Positions 24,769 through 33,887 are shown, counted from the stretch's first letter. The stretch is 48,356 nt of DNA from CAYLJV01 sp964510375 (GCA_964510375.1 CAZEBR010000008.1:1-48356), one strand, 5' to 3'. Program-made: numbers and translations. The notes: generated by a model not told the origin, from the letters alone.

Positions 24769-25932
24769 TCAATCACCCCTCTTTAATACATGTACGACTC
24801 CGGTACCTCCGGAGCCCCCTATGTTATGGGTAAGGCCGATCTCCGCCCCCTCGACCTGCCTCTTGCCGGCCTCGCCCCTGAGCTGATGGACCACTTCGAC
24901 GGCCTGGGCGATTCCGGTGGCTCCGATTGGATGACCCCTCGCCTTGAGTCCCCCGCTCATGTTAACGGCAACTTTTCCCCCGGGAGCGGTCTGACCTTCC
25001 TCGGTCATCCTTCCACCTTCGCCTTTTTCGCAGAAGCCTAGGTCCTCTATGCCGATAATTTCGGAAATTGTGTATGAATCGTGGACCTCGGCCACATCGA
25101 TATCTTCGGACTCAACCCCGGCCATCTCGTAGGCGGTACGCGAGGCCTCCACAGCTGCAGGGATTTCAGTCAGCGATTTCCTGTCATGTAAAGCCAGAGT
25201 CCCACTCGCCTGTCCGGAGCCGGATATCAAGACCGGAACGTCCACATAATCCTTGGCCACTTCCACGGGGGCCAATATCACGGCCGCACCGCCGTCGCTT
25301 ATCGGACAGCAGTCAAACATGTTCAAAGGGTCCGCAACGGTCGGTGAATTGAGAACGTAACTGGGCTTTATTTCATTCTGATACTGTGCATGTGGGTTAA
25401 GTGAACCGTTTTTATGATTCTTGACAGCAACTTCTGCCATCTGCTCGCGCGTCGTCCCGTACTTGTGCATGTGTCTCCTCGCCATCGTAGCGAAGAGGCC
25501 CGGATAAGTCATTCCGACATAGGCTTCCCACTCCCTGTCGCCAGCAGCGGCCAAAACGTCAGTGGCCTGGTTGGAAAGCAGATCTGTAGTCTTTTCCGTT
25601 CCTCCGGCAACCACCATATCGTGTACACCTGCAGCGACCGAAATGAAGGCTTCTCTTAGAGCTAAACCACCAGAAGCACAAGCCGCCTCTACCCTGGTAC
25701 ACGGAATGGGTGTCAACCCTGCACGGTCAGCAATTAGTGATCCTATATGTTCCTGCTGAATGAATTGGCCAGCTGACATGTTTCCGACGTACATGGCATC
25801 TATATCCCCTCCTGTAATTCCCGCATCCCTGATAGCTTCACCGCCTGCATGAACAAAGAGATCCCTGAACGAGGAATTCCAAAGCTCTCCAATTTTCGTC
25901 ATTCCCACTCCTATAACTGCTACGTCCCTCAT
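24769..25932 (-). CDS. Acetyl-CoA acetyltransferase (archaeal thiolase)
   Basis: The 387 residues belong to the SCP2-like thiolase branch of archaea. The nucleophile is C85 in EAACASGG. H334 in ARGHPIGATG and H369 in THNIGGSGG complete the active site, with His where bacterial thiolases have a cysteine. The enzyme condenses two acetyl-CoA to acetoacetyl-CoA, the thermodynamically unfavourable first step to mevalonate. Coupling to HMG-CoA synthase through DUF35 pulls the reaction. It lies one base after the HMG-CoA synthase stop. Confidence 0.94.
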   Translation of the reverse strand: MRDVAVIGVGMTKIGELWNSSFRDLFVHAGGEAIRDAGITGGDIDAMYVGNMSAGQFIQQEHIGSLIADRAGLTPIPCTRVEAACASGGLALREAFISVAAGVHDMVVAGGTEKTTDLLSNQATDVLAAAGDREWEAYVGMTYPGLFATMARRHMHKYGTTREQMAEVAVKNHKNGSLNPHAQYQNEIKPSYVLNSPTVADPLNMFDCCPISDGGAAVILAPVEVAKDYVDVPVLISGSGQASGTLALHDRKSLTEIPAAVEASRTAYEMAGVESEDIDVAEVHDSYTISEIIGIEDLGFCEKGEGGRMTEEGQTAPGGKVAVNMSGGLKARGHPIGATGIAQAVEVVHQLRGEAGKRQVEGAEIGLTHNIGGSGGTGVVHVLKRGD

Positions 25933-25933
25933 T

Positions 25934-26980
25934 TTACTTCACCAACAAATCTCTAAATTTGGCATATTCTGCATATGAAATGTACTCCTTATCCTCAATA
26001 TATTCTCTAACCTTTGGAACCCCGTCGGAGTTTTCCTTTATACCTTCCTTAACGGTGAAAGAAAATGCGTCGCTTCCAGCACCCGAGCCGTAAGAAACCA
26101 TCAAAACTTTGTCGCCGGGCTCGGCTTGATCGAGCGTAGCGGCAAGACCGAGCAAACTGGCCCCCGAGTAAGTATTACCGATCTCCGGAGAGAGCAAACC
26201 GGGCTCCAATTGTTCCTCTTCAAAGCCGAGCCTCTGCCCGGCCTTCATCGGAAATTTTCCGTTGGGTTGATGAAAAACTGCATAATCAAAATCATCCACG
26301 CCGAGCTGAAGCTTGTTAAACAGGCCTTCGGTCGCCTCAAGAATGTGCTTAAAGTAGGCGGGTTTACCCGTGAACCTACCTCCGTGCTTCGGATAGGGCT
26401 GTTCCTCCCGTCTCCAGAAGTCCGGCGTATCGGTAGTATAAGAATAAGTGCCGTCAATATCTGCTATGGCGTCATCGCCATCCTTCCCAACGATAAACGC
26501 TGCCCCTCCAGCAGAGGCGGCATATTCCAAAGCATCACCGGGTTCGCTCTGCGCCGTATCGGCACCTATTCCCATCCCATAATCACAGATTCCAGCCTCC
26601 ACCAGCCCCATGCAAGATTGAATTGCAGCTGTTCCAGCCTTGCAGGCAAACTCAAAATCCGCTGCAGTGAGAGTAGGTGTCGCCTGGATCGCTTCAGCGA
26701 CCATCGTGGCCGTGGGCTTGACCGCATAAGGATGAGATTCCGACCCCACATAAATCGCCCCGATCTTCCCCGTGTCTAGCTGAGCTCTCTCTATGGCGTT
26801 CCTAGCCGCCTCCACCGAAATCGTGACGGTATCCTCATCGGGACCCGGTACCGATTTTTCCAGAACGTTGAGGCCCCTCTTTATTCCTTCCGGATCATCA
26901 CCCCAAAGTTCGGCTGATTCCTCGGTTTTCATCCTGTATCGAGGGACGTATGCACCATACCCAATTAGCGCGGTGCTCAT
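25934..26980 (-). CDS. Hydroxymethylglutaryl-CoA synthase
   Basis: The 348 residues are archaeal-type, with the catalytic triad visible: E81 in GSESHP, C113 in EFACKAGT and H237 in FHQPNGKFP. GNTYSGASLLGLA and MVSYGSGAGSDAFSF form the rest of the thiolase-fold active site. It makes HMG-CoA for isoprenoid lipids. It is the first gene of the operon HMGS-thiolase-DUF35. GAGGTAAT precedes the ATG as ribosome-binding site. Confidence 0.95.
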   Translation of the reverse strand: MSTALIGYGAYVPRYRMKTEESAELWGDDPEGIKRGLNVLEKSVPGPDEDTVTISVEAARNAIERAQLDTGKIGAIYVGSESHPYAVKPTATMVAEAIQATPTLTAADFEFACKAGTAAIQSCMGLVEAGICDYGMGIGADTAQSEPGDALEYAASAGGAAFIVGKDGDDAIADIDGTYSYTTDTPDFWRREEQPYPKHGGRFTGKPAYFKHILEATEGLFNKLQLGVDDFDYAVFHQPNGKFPMKAGQRLGFEEEQLEPGLLSPEIGNTYSGASLLGLAATLDQAEPGDKVLMVSYGSGAGSDAFSFTVKEGIKENSDGVPKVREYIEDKEYISYAEYAKFRDLLVK

Positions 26981-27029
26981 TATGATTACCTCAGGAGTAT
27001 AAACGGCTTAACAAATGGGGGAACGTTTG

Positions 27030-27038
27030 AAACATAAA
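27030..27038 (-). promoter_or_regulatory. TATA-like element of the mevalonate operon
   Basis: Read on the minus strand, CTTTTATG is centred near 27034. The predicted start is near 27008, leaving a leader of about 28 bases with GAGGTAAT before the HMG-CoA synthase ATG. It lies in the 102-base gap after the HTH regulator gene, so the operon can be expressed separately from it. Confidence 0.35.
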
Positions 27039-27082
27039 AGTCTTACTATCAATCGTCTATACATTATTCGACGTACGACGAA

Positions 27083-27802
27083 TCAAGCGAAGGAGTCTTC
27101 AAGCTTATCAATCAACGAATCGATAGAGGATACTCTCGACAGAACGAGCGGGACCCTCAAGCTCTCGGCGATCTTTACCCCCAGTCTATCAGCTTCATCG
27201 ACGTTACCATGAATTATTACTATTCCCGGCGTAATCCCTCTTACCTTTATAGCCACCAGAGGAGACCTGCCCGTGTTTACTCCCGTAAATATCAGGGCAC
27301 GCTCGGTCGTGAGACCGTACAGGCCCATGAAATCTTCCATGGATAACTCCAGAATGGCCTTCGGGCTATCTATAACCGTATATCCAAACAAATTCCTATC
27401 GAGTGAATCTCCGTTGGCCAAGGTCTTTCCGTCTATTACTTCAACGAACTCACTGGCCTTAACCGGCTTCTCGAACTCTTTCATTGCCAGTACGATTTCG
27501 GGGGGAAGATGAGCTCCGAATCTATGCGAAAAAGCGCGAGTTACTTGACCACCCCTCTCCTCATCGGTCCTTATCAGCATCTCGACTATCCTCTTTATAA
27601 TCCCGACACCAGGAGACTTTCTTCTCCCCGACTCGTAGTCGCTGATCACGGAGGGGGAAATATCAAGCCTCTTCGCCAAGGTATTCTGTTTGATGCTGAA
27701 CTTTTCCCTCCAACGCTTCAAGGAAGCGCCGGGATTTTTCGAAGTAGCTATATCCCCCGCTATCCACCTCGCCACCCGGTTCTTCGTGGAGTCATTGAAC
27801 AT
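27083..27802 (-). CDS. HTH transcription regulator (archaeal COG1709 type)
   Basis: The 239 residues carry a Cro/CI-type helix-turn-helix at about 27-64 (LKRWREKFSIKQNTLAKRLDISPSVISDYESGRRKSPG) and a conserved C-terminal domain (RALIFTGVNTGRSPLVAIKVRGITPGIVIIHG) of unknown ligand. The same regulator family lies next to the HMG-CoA synthase cluster in methanogens such as Methanocaldococcus, so control of isoprenoid synthesis is a fair inference. GGTG lies 8-11 bases before the ATG. Confidence 0.85.
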   Translation of the reverse strand: MFNDSTKNRVARWIAGDIATSKNPGASLKRWREKFSIKQNTLAKRLDISPSVISDYESGRRKSPGVGIIKRIVEMLIRTDEERGGQVTRAFSHRFGAHLPPEIVLAMKEFEKPVKASEFVEVIDGKTLANGDSLDRNLFGYTVIDSPKAILELSMEDFMGLYGLTTERALIFTGVNTGRSPLVAIKVRGITPGIVIIHGNVDEADRLGVKIAESLRVPLVLSRVSSIDSLIDKLEDSFA

Positions 27803-27899
27803 TCAAACACACCTTGTGAGCCACTAAATAAACTATTAATGAATTGTTCTTGAATCTTATCCCGAAATCGCAAAAATTTCAAATAGATGAGAGGAAGTT

Positions 27900-28475
27900 T
27901 TATTCCTTCATTGCGGCTGAAAGCCTCAGAATATCAGCTTTTGTGATTATCCCTTCCGGACTTCCCATATCGAGAACCAAAACGGCAGGACTGTGTTCAA
28001 GAAGATGAAAAATTGTTTCTATATCCGTCTCCCCACCAACAGTTGGAAACGGATCATTCATTATACTATTTACCTTCCCCTCGACAAAACCAAACATATT
28101 CTTTTCTTCCAAAATCCTGTGAACGATCGTATTCTCGGCAAGAGATCCGACTTGCTTCGACTCCTGGATAACCGGAAGCTGGGATATATCATTGATCTCC
28201 ATAAGCCTGATAGCTTTCTTTACCCTATCGTCAGGATTTACAGAGATAATCGGTTCCGTCATCACCTGAAACGCCTTGATATCATTTTTTTCAATATCTG
28301 CCTCGTACAATGCTTTCGATATCTTTTCTAATGTAGAAATCTTTGGATCGGCAGAGCCCGATTCGATCTTTGCTATGTAGGCCTGAGTAAGACCCGCCTC
28401 CTCGGCCAATTCCTCCTGTGTCAAGCCCGTGTTTAATCTCAATGATTTTAACTCGTCTGGATGTACTATCCTCAT
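27900..28475 (-). CDS. HTH regulator with two CBS domains
   Basis: The 191 residues have an XRE-type helix-turn-helix at about 8-60 (LKSLRLNTGLTQEELAEEAGLTQAYIAKIESGSADPKIS) and a CBS pair from about 68, with VMTEPIISVNPDDRVKKAIRLMEINDISQLPV and later GIITKADILRL. CBS pairs bind adenosyl compounds including AMP, ATP and SAM. The gene is divergent from SAM synthetase across 85 bases, so it may sense SAM or ATP and control that gene. This is inference from context only. Confidence 0.88.
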   Translation of the reverse strand: MRIVHPDELKSLRLNTGLTQEELAEEAGLTQAYIAKIESGSADPKISTLEKISKALYEADIEKNDIKAFQVMTEPIISVNPDDRVKKAIRLMEINDISQLPVIQESKQVGSLAENTIVHRILEEKNMFGFVEGKVNSIMNDPFPTVGGETDIETIFHLLEHSPAVLVLDMGSPEGIITKADILRLSAAMKE

Positions 28476-28560
28476 TATATACCCAATTTATTCCTATTAG
28501 TTATCAAACCCTAAAAAATTAATAAGCAACGGGGAGTATGTTTTATCGCTTGGTGCAAAA

Positions 28561-29757
28561 ATGGTCAAAAATATCGTGGTAGAGAGCTCTGACCGGCCCT
28601 ACATTGAGAGGCAGAACATAGAAATCGTAGAAAGGAAGGGTATCGGACATCCCGATACTCTGGCCGATGGAATTTCTGAGGCCGTCAGCGAGGCTCTTAG
28701 TAAAGAATACTTGGACCGGTTTGGAAAGGTACTACACCACAATACGGACAAGGTTCTGATTGTGGGCGGATCGGCAAAACCGGAATATCGGGGGGGAGAA
28801 ATCGAGAAACCGATTTATATCGTCGTCGCGGGGCGTGGAACATCCAAAGCCGGCAACGAAAAAATTCCAATAAACAAGATCGGTGCGAGAGCCTGTAGAA
28901 ATTATCTTGACGAAAAAGTAAGAAATCTGGATGTAGAAAACGACACGGAAATAGAGTCCCGCATAGGAAGTGGTTCAGTCGATCTCAAAAACGTCTTCGC
29001 AAAAGAAGGTGTCCCATCCGCCAACGACACGTCGATAGGAACCGCATACGCACCTCTCTCCGAAACGGAAAAATTGGCCCTGGAGACCGAGAGAACTCTG
29101 AACTCTCCCGAATTCAAGGAAAAATACCCCGCGGTAGGAGAGGATATCAAAGTCATGGCGGATAGAGAAAACAATCACATTAATTTAACTGTAGCGATGG
29201 CGGTCGTTTCATCATACGTCGACGACTTGGATCACTACATATCCCTGAAGGAAGAAGTGAAGGAAGAAATAGGCGATCTCGCCTCCGATATTACTGACAA
29301 ACAGGTAGAAGTCTACCTGAACACCGCCGACGACCACGAAAAGGGAATAGTGTACACGACTGTCACGGGAACTTCTGCGGAAATGGGTGACGACGGAATG
29401 ACCGGTAGAGGAAACAGACCGAACGGATTGATAACTTTCGACCGCCCTATGTCCCTCGAAGCCGCCGCGGGAAAGAATCCTGTGAACCACGTAGGAAAGC
29501 TGTACAACTTGCTCTCTATGCAGATAGCACAAGACGTAGCCGAGCTCGAAGGAATAAAAGAGGTTTTTGTAAGAACACTCAGCCAAATAGGAAAGCCGAT
29601 AAATCAACCGAAAGTTATGAACGTGAAAATTCTCCCGGAAGATAAAAAGGATATAAAAAACCTGAGTTCCGACGCACGGGGAATAGCGGAGGAATACTTA
29701 GAGAACATAAGAGGCTTATCCGAAAAAATAATCGACGGTGAAGTACAAGTTTACTGA
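28561..29757 (+). CDS. mat: S-adenosylmethionine synthetase, archaeal type
   Basis: The 398 residues belong to the archaeal MAT family, which is only distantly related to bacterial MetK. Family motifs are VERKGIGHPDTLADGISEAVS, VLHHNTDKVLIVGGSAKPEY, DHEKGIVYTTVTGTSAEMGDDGMTGRGNR and GKNPVNHVGKLYN. It joins ATP and methionine. A TATA-like AAAAATTAATAAG lies about 45 bases upstream, and GGTG precedes the ATG by five bases. Its stop overlaps the convergent CinA gene by seven bases. Confidence 0.95.
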   Translation: MVKNIVVESSDRPYIERQNIEIVERKGIGHPDTLADGISEAVSEALSKEYLDRFGKVLHHNTDKVLIVGGSAKPEYRGGEIEKPIYIVVAGRGTSKAGNEKIPINKIGARACRNYLDEKVRNLDVENDTEIESRIGSGSVDLKNVFAKEGVPSANDTSIGTAYAPLSETEKLALETERTLNSPEFKEKYPAVGEDIKVMADRENNHINLTVAMAVVSSYVDDLDHYISLKEEVKEEIGDLASDITDKQVEVYLNTADDHEKGIVYTTVTGTSAEMGDDGMTGRGNRPNGLITFDRPMSLEAAAGKNPVNHVGKLYNLLSMQIAQDVAELEGIKEVFVRTLSQIGKPINQPKVMNVKILPEDKKDIKNLSSDARGIAEEYLENIRGLSEKIIDGEVQVY

Positions 29758-30560
29758 TTCCGGATGCTAGAGCTTTTAATTCGTGCGCTCCCAAGCTTCT
29801 CCACTAACTCTCGAAAGTAATCTTCAACTTCCAAAAGCCGTTCCTCATCTTCAGTAGAAAGCTTTACGATGATTCTATTATCGTCTTCTTTGGAATATTC
29901 CGGATACGATCTCACCTCAACTTCGGCGAACTTATCCTGTAAATCATCATACAAGGGCGCCAGAGCGGACTCCTCGGACCCTACCACGTTCAGAGTTAGG
30001 ACATGTTTTTCACCCTCGCCACCTTTTAGACCCAATTTGTCCAGATTATCCTGGAAAATGGGTTTCATCTCCCGGGGAACTCCGGGCATGCAGAAAATCT
30101 TCGTGTTCTCACGCTCAGCCAAAACGGCCGGAGCGCCTCCAATCGGATTGTTAATGGGTTCGGAGCCCTCGGGAAGCTTGGCCATCTTTTCTCTCGAAGG
30201 AGTTACACCACCTTCCTCAATAAGTCCTCTTTCAGCAAAATCTCGGTAACTCTCTTCGACCATGTCCCGTGCCCGTTCGTCAAGCCTTCGCCTCACCTCC
30301 AATGCCTGACTCAAAGCCTCCAGTGTCCTGTCGTCAGGAGTGGGTCCCAGCCCGCCCGTCAAAATCACGAGATCTACACCTTCGCTTACGGCTCTCTTTA
30401 TTTCCTTGGATATTGTCGAAGGGTCATCTCCGACGGTAGTAATCCTCACCAACTCTCCACCGGCATCCGTGACAGTCTCGGCTATCCAGGCTGCGTTAGT
30501 GTTGACCTTGGAACCTTCCAATAACTCATCGCCGACTGTTAATACCTCAGAGGTAACCAT
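29751..30560 (-). CDS. CinA-like / MoaB-fold nucleotide-processing protein
   Basis: The 269 residues start MVTSEVLTVGDELLEG and continue with ILTGGLGPTPDDRTLEAL, MPGVPREM and GSEESALAPL, the CinA N-terminal (competence/damage-inducible, COF) domain with a molybdopterin-binding fold. It lacks the C-terminal PncC deamidase domain, as usual in archaea. Related proteins hydrolyse ADP-ribose. The frame is open for another 140 codons upstream, but that part lies antisense to the Lrp gene and its promoter and is not coding. The ATG at 30558-30560 is the family start. Confidence 0.87.
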   Translation of the reverse strand: MVTSEVLTVGDELLEGSKVNTNAAWIAETVTDAGGELVRITTVGDDPSTISKEIKRAVSEGVDLVILTGGLGPTPDDRTLEALSQALEVRRRLDERARDMVEESYRDFAERGLIEEGGVTPSREKMAKLPEGSEPINNPIGGAPAVLAERENTKIFCMPGVPREMKPIFQDNLDKLGLKGGEGEKHVLTLNVVGSEESALAPLYDDLQDKFAEVEVRSYPEYSKEDDNRIIVKLSTEDEERLLEVEDYFRELVEKLGSARIKSSSIRNQ

Positions 30561-30690
30561 CACAAAAGTAAATAATTTGTAGAAAAATAAAAAGGTCCGG
30601 CTCCATCCAAAATAGCAAGTGATAAATACAGTGACCGAATATAGGTGAAAACAGACTCTCGTTAATTGATGGAGGCTGGAGCATATTAAG

Positions 30691-31140
30691 ATGAGAGATC
30701 TTGATAGCGTAGATATGAAAATCCTAAAAATGCTTATCGAGGACGGAAGGACTACTCTAGAAGAAATAGCCGAGGAAGTTGGGCTGAGTACTTCAGGCGT
30801 CAGAAGGCGTATCAAAATTCTAGAAGACGACGGCGTTCTGAAGGGATATACGGCAAAGGTAGATCCACAAAAGGCCGGATACGATGTTGCCGCTTTCTTG
30901 AACATAGACGTGAAATCGAGCGAAGTCAGAAGAGTCGCAGGGATTCTAAAAAGGTGCAGCGGTGTCTGTGAAATACACAAGACGACGGGAAATCACGGGC
31001 TTATAGCCAAGGTACGGGCAGAAGACAGGGGGGAAATAAGCGAGTTCGTGGAGGACAGAGTCAGCACCTACGAGGGAGTAAAGGACGTCGATATTACAAT
31101 GACCATGGAAACCTACAAAGAGGACCTGCTGGACATATAG
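30691..31140 (+). CDS. Lrp/AsnC-family transcription regulator
   Basis: The 149 residues have an N-terminal winged helix-turn-helix (DLDSVDMKILKMLIEDGRTTLEEIAEEVGLSTSGVRRRIKILEDDGVLKGYTA) and a RAM-like effector domain (AAFLNIDVKSSEVRRVAGILKRCSGVCEIHKTTGNHGLIAKV). The effector is unknown, with amino acids typical for the family. An inverted repeat CTCCATC/GATGGAG (about 30602 and 30668) in the 130-base divergent region with the CinA gene is a possible operator. It is followed by a small gene with only eight bases between. Confidence 0.88.
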   Translation: MRDLDSVDMKILKMLIEDGRTTLEEIAEEVGLSTSGVRRRIKILEDDGVLKGYTAKVDPQKAGYDVAAFLNIDVKSSEVRRVAGILKRCSGVCEIHKTTGNHGLIAKVRAEDRGEISEFVEDRVSTYEGVKDVDITMTMETYKEDLLDI

Positions 31141-31148
31141 GTGCTTCA

Positions 31149-31364
31149 ATGAACGAGAAAGAAATCCTAGACGAAATTTTCGATTCCGTGAGACCTTATA
31201 TCAATAACCCCTCCGATTTAAGAGAAGCTGTAAAAGGGGTTTCTGAAAAATCCTCAAACTTGGATGAATTTATAGAAGAATTCGAAAATCTAACCGCAGA
31301 GAAAGAAGATCCAAGCACAAAGACCGACTTCAGGATTTTCCTGAACAAACTCAAGAGTCGGTAA
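31149..31364 (+). CDS. Small acidic protein of unknown function downstream of Lrp
   Basis: A 71-residue protein, all-helical in appearance (EKEILDEIFDSVRPYI, LREAVKGVSEKSSNLDEFIEEFENLT), with no cysteines and no membrane segment. AGGTG at 31139-31143, overlapping the Lrp stop, is a ribosome-binding site and supports it as a real coupled gene. No family is recognised. It ends one base from the convergent zinc-ribbon gene. Confidence 0.6.
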   Translation: MNEKEILDEIFDSVRPYINNPSDLREAVKGVSEKSSNLDEFIEEFENLTAEKEDPSTKTDFRIFLNKLKSR

Positions 31365-31613
31365 TTATTCTTCCTCGTTTTCTGATTTCTCTTTATGTTT
31401 CTTCATCTCTTCTTTCGCCTCTGGCCCCTCGAGAGGAATCTCCTTCATCTTTTTCCTGAACTTGTTCCCGCATTCCTTGCACTCAAGAGTTCCCATTATG
31501 ATGAGATTCCCACCCATCAAAGCCATCGGGCTGGTAAGAGGCCAAGTATTACCGGTGGGTTCTCCTTCCCCACCACACTCGGGACACTTCCATTTCTTCT
31601 TTTTCTTTCCCAT
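31365..31613 (-). CDS. Small zinc-ribbon protein
   Basis: A WKCPECGGEG knuckle and a later LECKECGNKF knuckle form one zinc ribbon, followed by a charged tail rich in Lys and Glu. A longer frame opens at 31640 (91 residues), but the TATA-like TTAAAA near 31652 predicts a transcript start near 31626, so the ATG at 31613 (MGKKKKKWKCPE, 82 residues) is preferred. The function is unknown. Such ribbons often bind nucleic acids or other proteins. Confidence 0.65.
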   Translation of the reverse strand: MGKKKKKWKCPECGGEGEPTGNTWPLTSPMALMGGNLIIMGTLECKECGNKFRKKMKEIPLEGPEAKEEMKKHKEKSENEEE

Positions 31614-31683
31614 AACTATCCTACCGGGACCAATTATCATTCCGATAGGTTTTAATTCTTTGTCCGTGAACCGGGGAACATCT

Positions 31684-31697
31684 AAATCCTAGGATTT
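31684..31697. promoter_or_regulatory. Perfect 14-bp palindrome AAATCCTAGGATTT
   Basis: This perfect palindrome lies about 35 bases upstream of the TATA-like element of the zinc-ribbon gene, in a gap with no other feature. It could be a protein-binding site. One such palindrome can occur by chance in A/T-rich DNA. Confidence 0.3.
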
Positions 31698-31819
31698 TGC
31701 CAAACCGACCTCAAATAAACACCAAAAAGAAGAACTCTCATTTGTCCCTTATCATGTCAAAGGCAGAAATATGCAAAAATTGAGGAAATATTATTGGATG
31801 TTTTAGATGGCGAGCGATA

Positions 31820-32086
31820 TTACTTTACTTTGTAGACCTTATCGCCTTCGCGAACCCTGTTTTTGACTTTCATTCCGACGGCATCTCCAGCCCCTGCCTC
31901 CTCGACGTCCTCGTGTTCGATCTGCATAGAGTCCACTTCCTGTTGAAAGTCCGTAGTTGAACCCTCTATAGAAATTGTATCCCCGAGCTCAAGGCTCCCG
32001 CTCAACTCAATCACTCCGACGCTTATATCCGTAAAGTAGTGAGTTACCTCTCCTATCTCTTCCTTCTCAACAAACTCTTCCGGCAT
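31820..32086 (-). CDS. EF-Tu domain-2-like protein
   Basis: The 88-residue beta-barrel protein matches domain 2 of translation GTPases, without the GTPase part: GEVTHYFTDISVGVIELSGSLELGDTISIEG, then VDSMQIEHEDVEEAGAGDAVGMKVKNRVREGDKVYKV. Small archaeal proteins of this kind are commonly labelled translation elongation factor-like. The role is unknown. It is a single gene with free flanks. Confidence 0.85.
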   Translation of the reverse strand: MPEEFVEKEEIGEVTHYFTDISVGVIELSGSLELGDTISIEGSTTDFQQEVDSMQIEHEDVEEAGAGDAVGMKVKNRVREGDKVYKVK

Positions 32087-32183
32087 TATACCACAAATAA
32101 AAGATTAATAGCTTTCATTTTATTGCTTTCCCTACGGGAAGAACGTTTATCCCCGGTCCTTTCCGGCCGACTATCTGTGCAAA

Positions 32184-32483
32184 TCACTCCGGCCTCGGCT
32201 CAATCTCTTCTCGAACACGATCTATCAAACTCTTAATCGCACTATCCCATCTTTCATCGCCGTTTCTCCACCGAAGGAAATCAAACTTCACCGATTCGTA
32301 AATATCCTTAAACTTCGGCCAAGTGATCCCCATCTCTTGTAGGGTGTCCTTCCAGCCGTATTCATGCCAGAGAGTGTATATAAGCCAAGAACCTTCCCTT
32401 ACGACGATCTTTGGACGTTCCTTTACATCCGAGAACTTCCTGTCGGACGGCCAGTCTAATTCGCGTTCCAGATTATCAGCCAT
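32184..32483 (-). CDS. Hypothetical 99-residue protein
   Basis: A soluble acidic protein rich in tryptophan (eight in 99 residues), including WLIYTLWHEYGWKDTL, ITWPKFKDIY and FLRWRNGDERWDSAIKSL. It has no cysteine and no membrane segment. Base composition matches neighbouring genes, and the opposite frames give no better candidate. No family is recognised. It is downstream of the FprA gene but beyond that gene's terminator. Confidence 0.55.
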   Translation of the reverse strand: MADNLERELDWPSDRKFSDVKERPKIVVREGSWLIYTLWHEYGWKDTLQEMGITWPKFKDIYESVKFDFLRWRNGDERWDSAIKSLIDRVREEIEPRPE

Positions 32484-32605
32484 TTAAGGACCTCACGAAA
32501 TTCTATCTATCCTTTTGACTATACCTATTACGTATCTCTCCGAAAAACCTTATAGAAGTATTGCTTGCTCAAACATTATTTTCGAAGGAAAGGAAATTTC
32601 ATTTC

Positions 32606-32650
32606 ATAAATAAAAAAAAGAACCGAAGAGATTCCGCTTTGAAACGGAAA
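32606..32650 (-). terminator. Terminator after the FprA gene
   Basis: On the minus strand, just past the stop codon, TTTCCG (32645-32650) pairs with CGGAA (32632-32636). It is followed within 13 bases by eight T (32612-32619). Confidence 0.55.
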
Positions 32651-33835
32651 TTACTCCAATACTCTCTCGGCAACTGCTCTGCCCAATTCCTTTCCCTGCT
32701 CTAATTCCTCGTCGGTGGGATTACCTCTAAACTCGCCTATGGGCTCCAGCAGCTCCCAGCCCATTTCGTCAATCCCCGATTTCAATCGATCTATCGAACC
32801 GCCGGACCAGCCATAGGAACCGAAGATGCCGGCAACTCGATTCTTGAGTTTCTTGTGCTCCGCCACTTCCATGAACTGGGCAACGGGAGGAAATATTCGA
32901 GCGTCGTAAGTCGGCGATCCAACGATTAGACCCTTCCTGCGCCAAGCCTCCATCAACAAGAAGCTCGGATGGACCCTCGAAGCATCGAACACGCGCAAGT
33001 CCTTACAACCTGCATCTCTAACCCCCTCCGCTACTGCCTCCATCATATCCGCCGTATTGCCGTACATCGACCCGTAAACTATGGTAACCCCTTCTTCTCC
33101 CTCGACTTTACTCCACTTATCGTACAACTCGATTATTCTATCAGGTTCTTCTCTCCAGACGGGTCCGTGGGCAGATGCCACTATCTCTAGTTCCAAATCA
33201 CCTAGTTTTCCTAGCGCCGCCTGAACCGGGGCGCTGTACATCCCCACGATGTTCGAGAAGTACCTCAGTCCCTCGTCCTCATACATATCTAGGTCTAGTT
33301 CATCTGCGAAAATTCCGCCTTCCAAGGCACCGTAAGTCCCAAATGCATCCCCGGAAAACAGAATCTTGTCGGAAGGCTCGTAGGACATCATCGTCTCAGG
33401 CCAGTGGATAAAGGGTGTCTCAAAAAACTTCAGAACTCTTTCACCGATATCCAGTTCATCCCCATTCTCGACCGTCCTTATACCGTCGGTGATTCCATAG
33501 AAAGCGTCAAGAAAACCGACTGCCTTCTCAGTACAGACTATCTCCGCTTCCGGAGCGACCCGCCTCAGGGTCGGCAGGGCCCCGGTGTGATCCGGCTCCA
33601 TATGGTGAGTTATTATGTAATCTATCTCGCTCGGATCGGCTATCTTTTCAACCTTTTCCAAGAGCTCGTCTTCGTAATCGACCTTGGTGGCATCGACCAA
33701 AGTCAATTTCTCGTCGTCGATAAGGTAGGAATTATAGCTAATTCCGTTCGGGAGGGGCCAATATCCCTCGAAAAGATCGGTAGTTCGATCGTTCGTTCCC
33801 ACCCAATAAATATCTTCAGAAAGCTCAATCATCAT
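32651..33835 (-). CDS. fprA: FprA-type flavodiiron protein (F420H2 or O2 reductase)
   Basis: The 394 residues form an N-terminal metallo-beta-lactamase-like domain with H78-x-E80-x-D82-H83 in THHMEPDHTG, a further ligand region at FIHWPETMM and LFSGDAFGTYG, and a C-terminal flavodoxin domain from about residue 250 (VTIVYGSMYGNTADM for FMN phosphate). In methanogens this enzyme reduces O2 to water with F420H2; bacterial relatives reduce NO. No rubredoxin is fused or adjacent. It is divergent from the DtxR gene, and the tandem DtxR boxes lie about 55-90 bases before its start, so iron- or manganese-dependent control is possible. Confidence 0.92.
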   Translation of the reverse strand: MMIELSEDIYWVGTNDRTTDLFEGYWPLPNGISYNSYLIDDEKLTLVDATKVDYEDELLEKVEKIADPSEIDYIITHHMEPDHTGALPTLRRVAPEAEIVCTEKAVGFLDAFYGITDGIRTVENGDELDIGERVLKFFETPFIHWPETMMSYEPSDKILFSGDAFGTYGALEGGIFADELDLDMYEDEGLRYFSNIVGMYSAPVQAALGKLGDLELEIVASAHGPVWREEPDRIIELYDKWSKVEGEEGVTIVYGSMYGNTADMMEAVAEGVRDAGCKDLRVFDASRVHPSFLLMEAWRRKGLIVGSPTYDARIFPPVAQFMEVAEHKKLKNRVAGIFGSYGWSGGSIDRLKSGIDEMGWELLEPIGEFRGNPTDEELEQGKELGRAVAERVLE

Positions 33836-33887
33836 TTTTAACCCCTTTACAGTTTCTTAGAAATTCTTATGTAGATTTCGGTGATAT

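Noticed and set aside
30561..30980. N-terminal extension of the CinA gene on the minus strand
   Set aside because: It is antisense to the Lrp gene and its promoter region. The family start is the ATG at 30558-30560.
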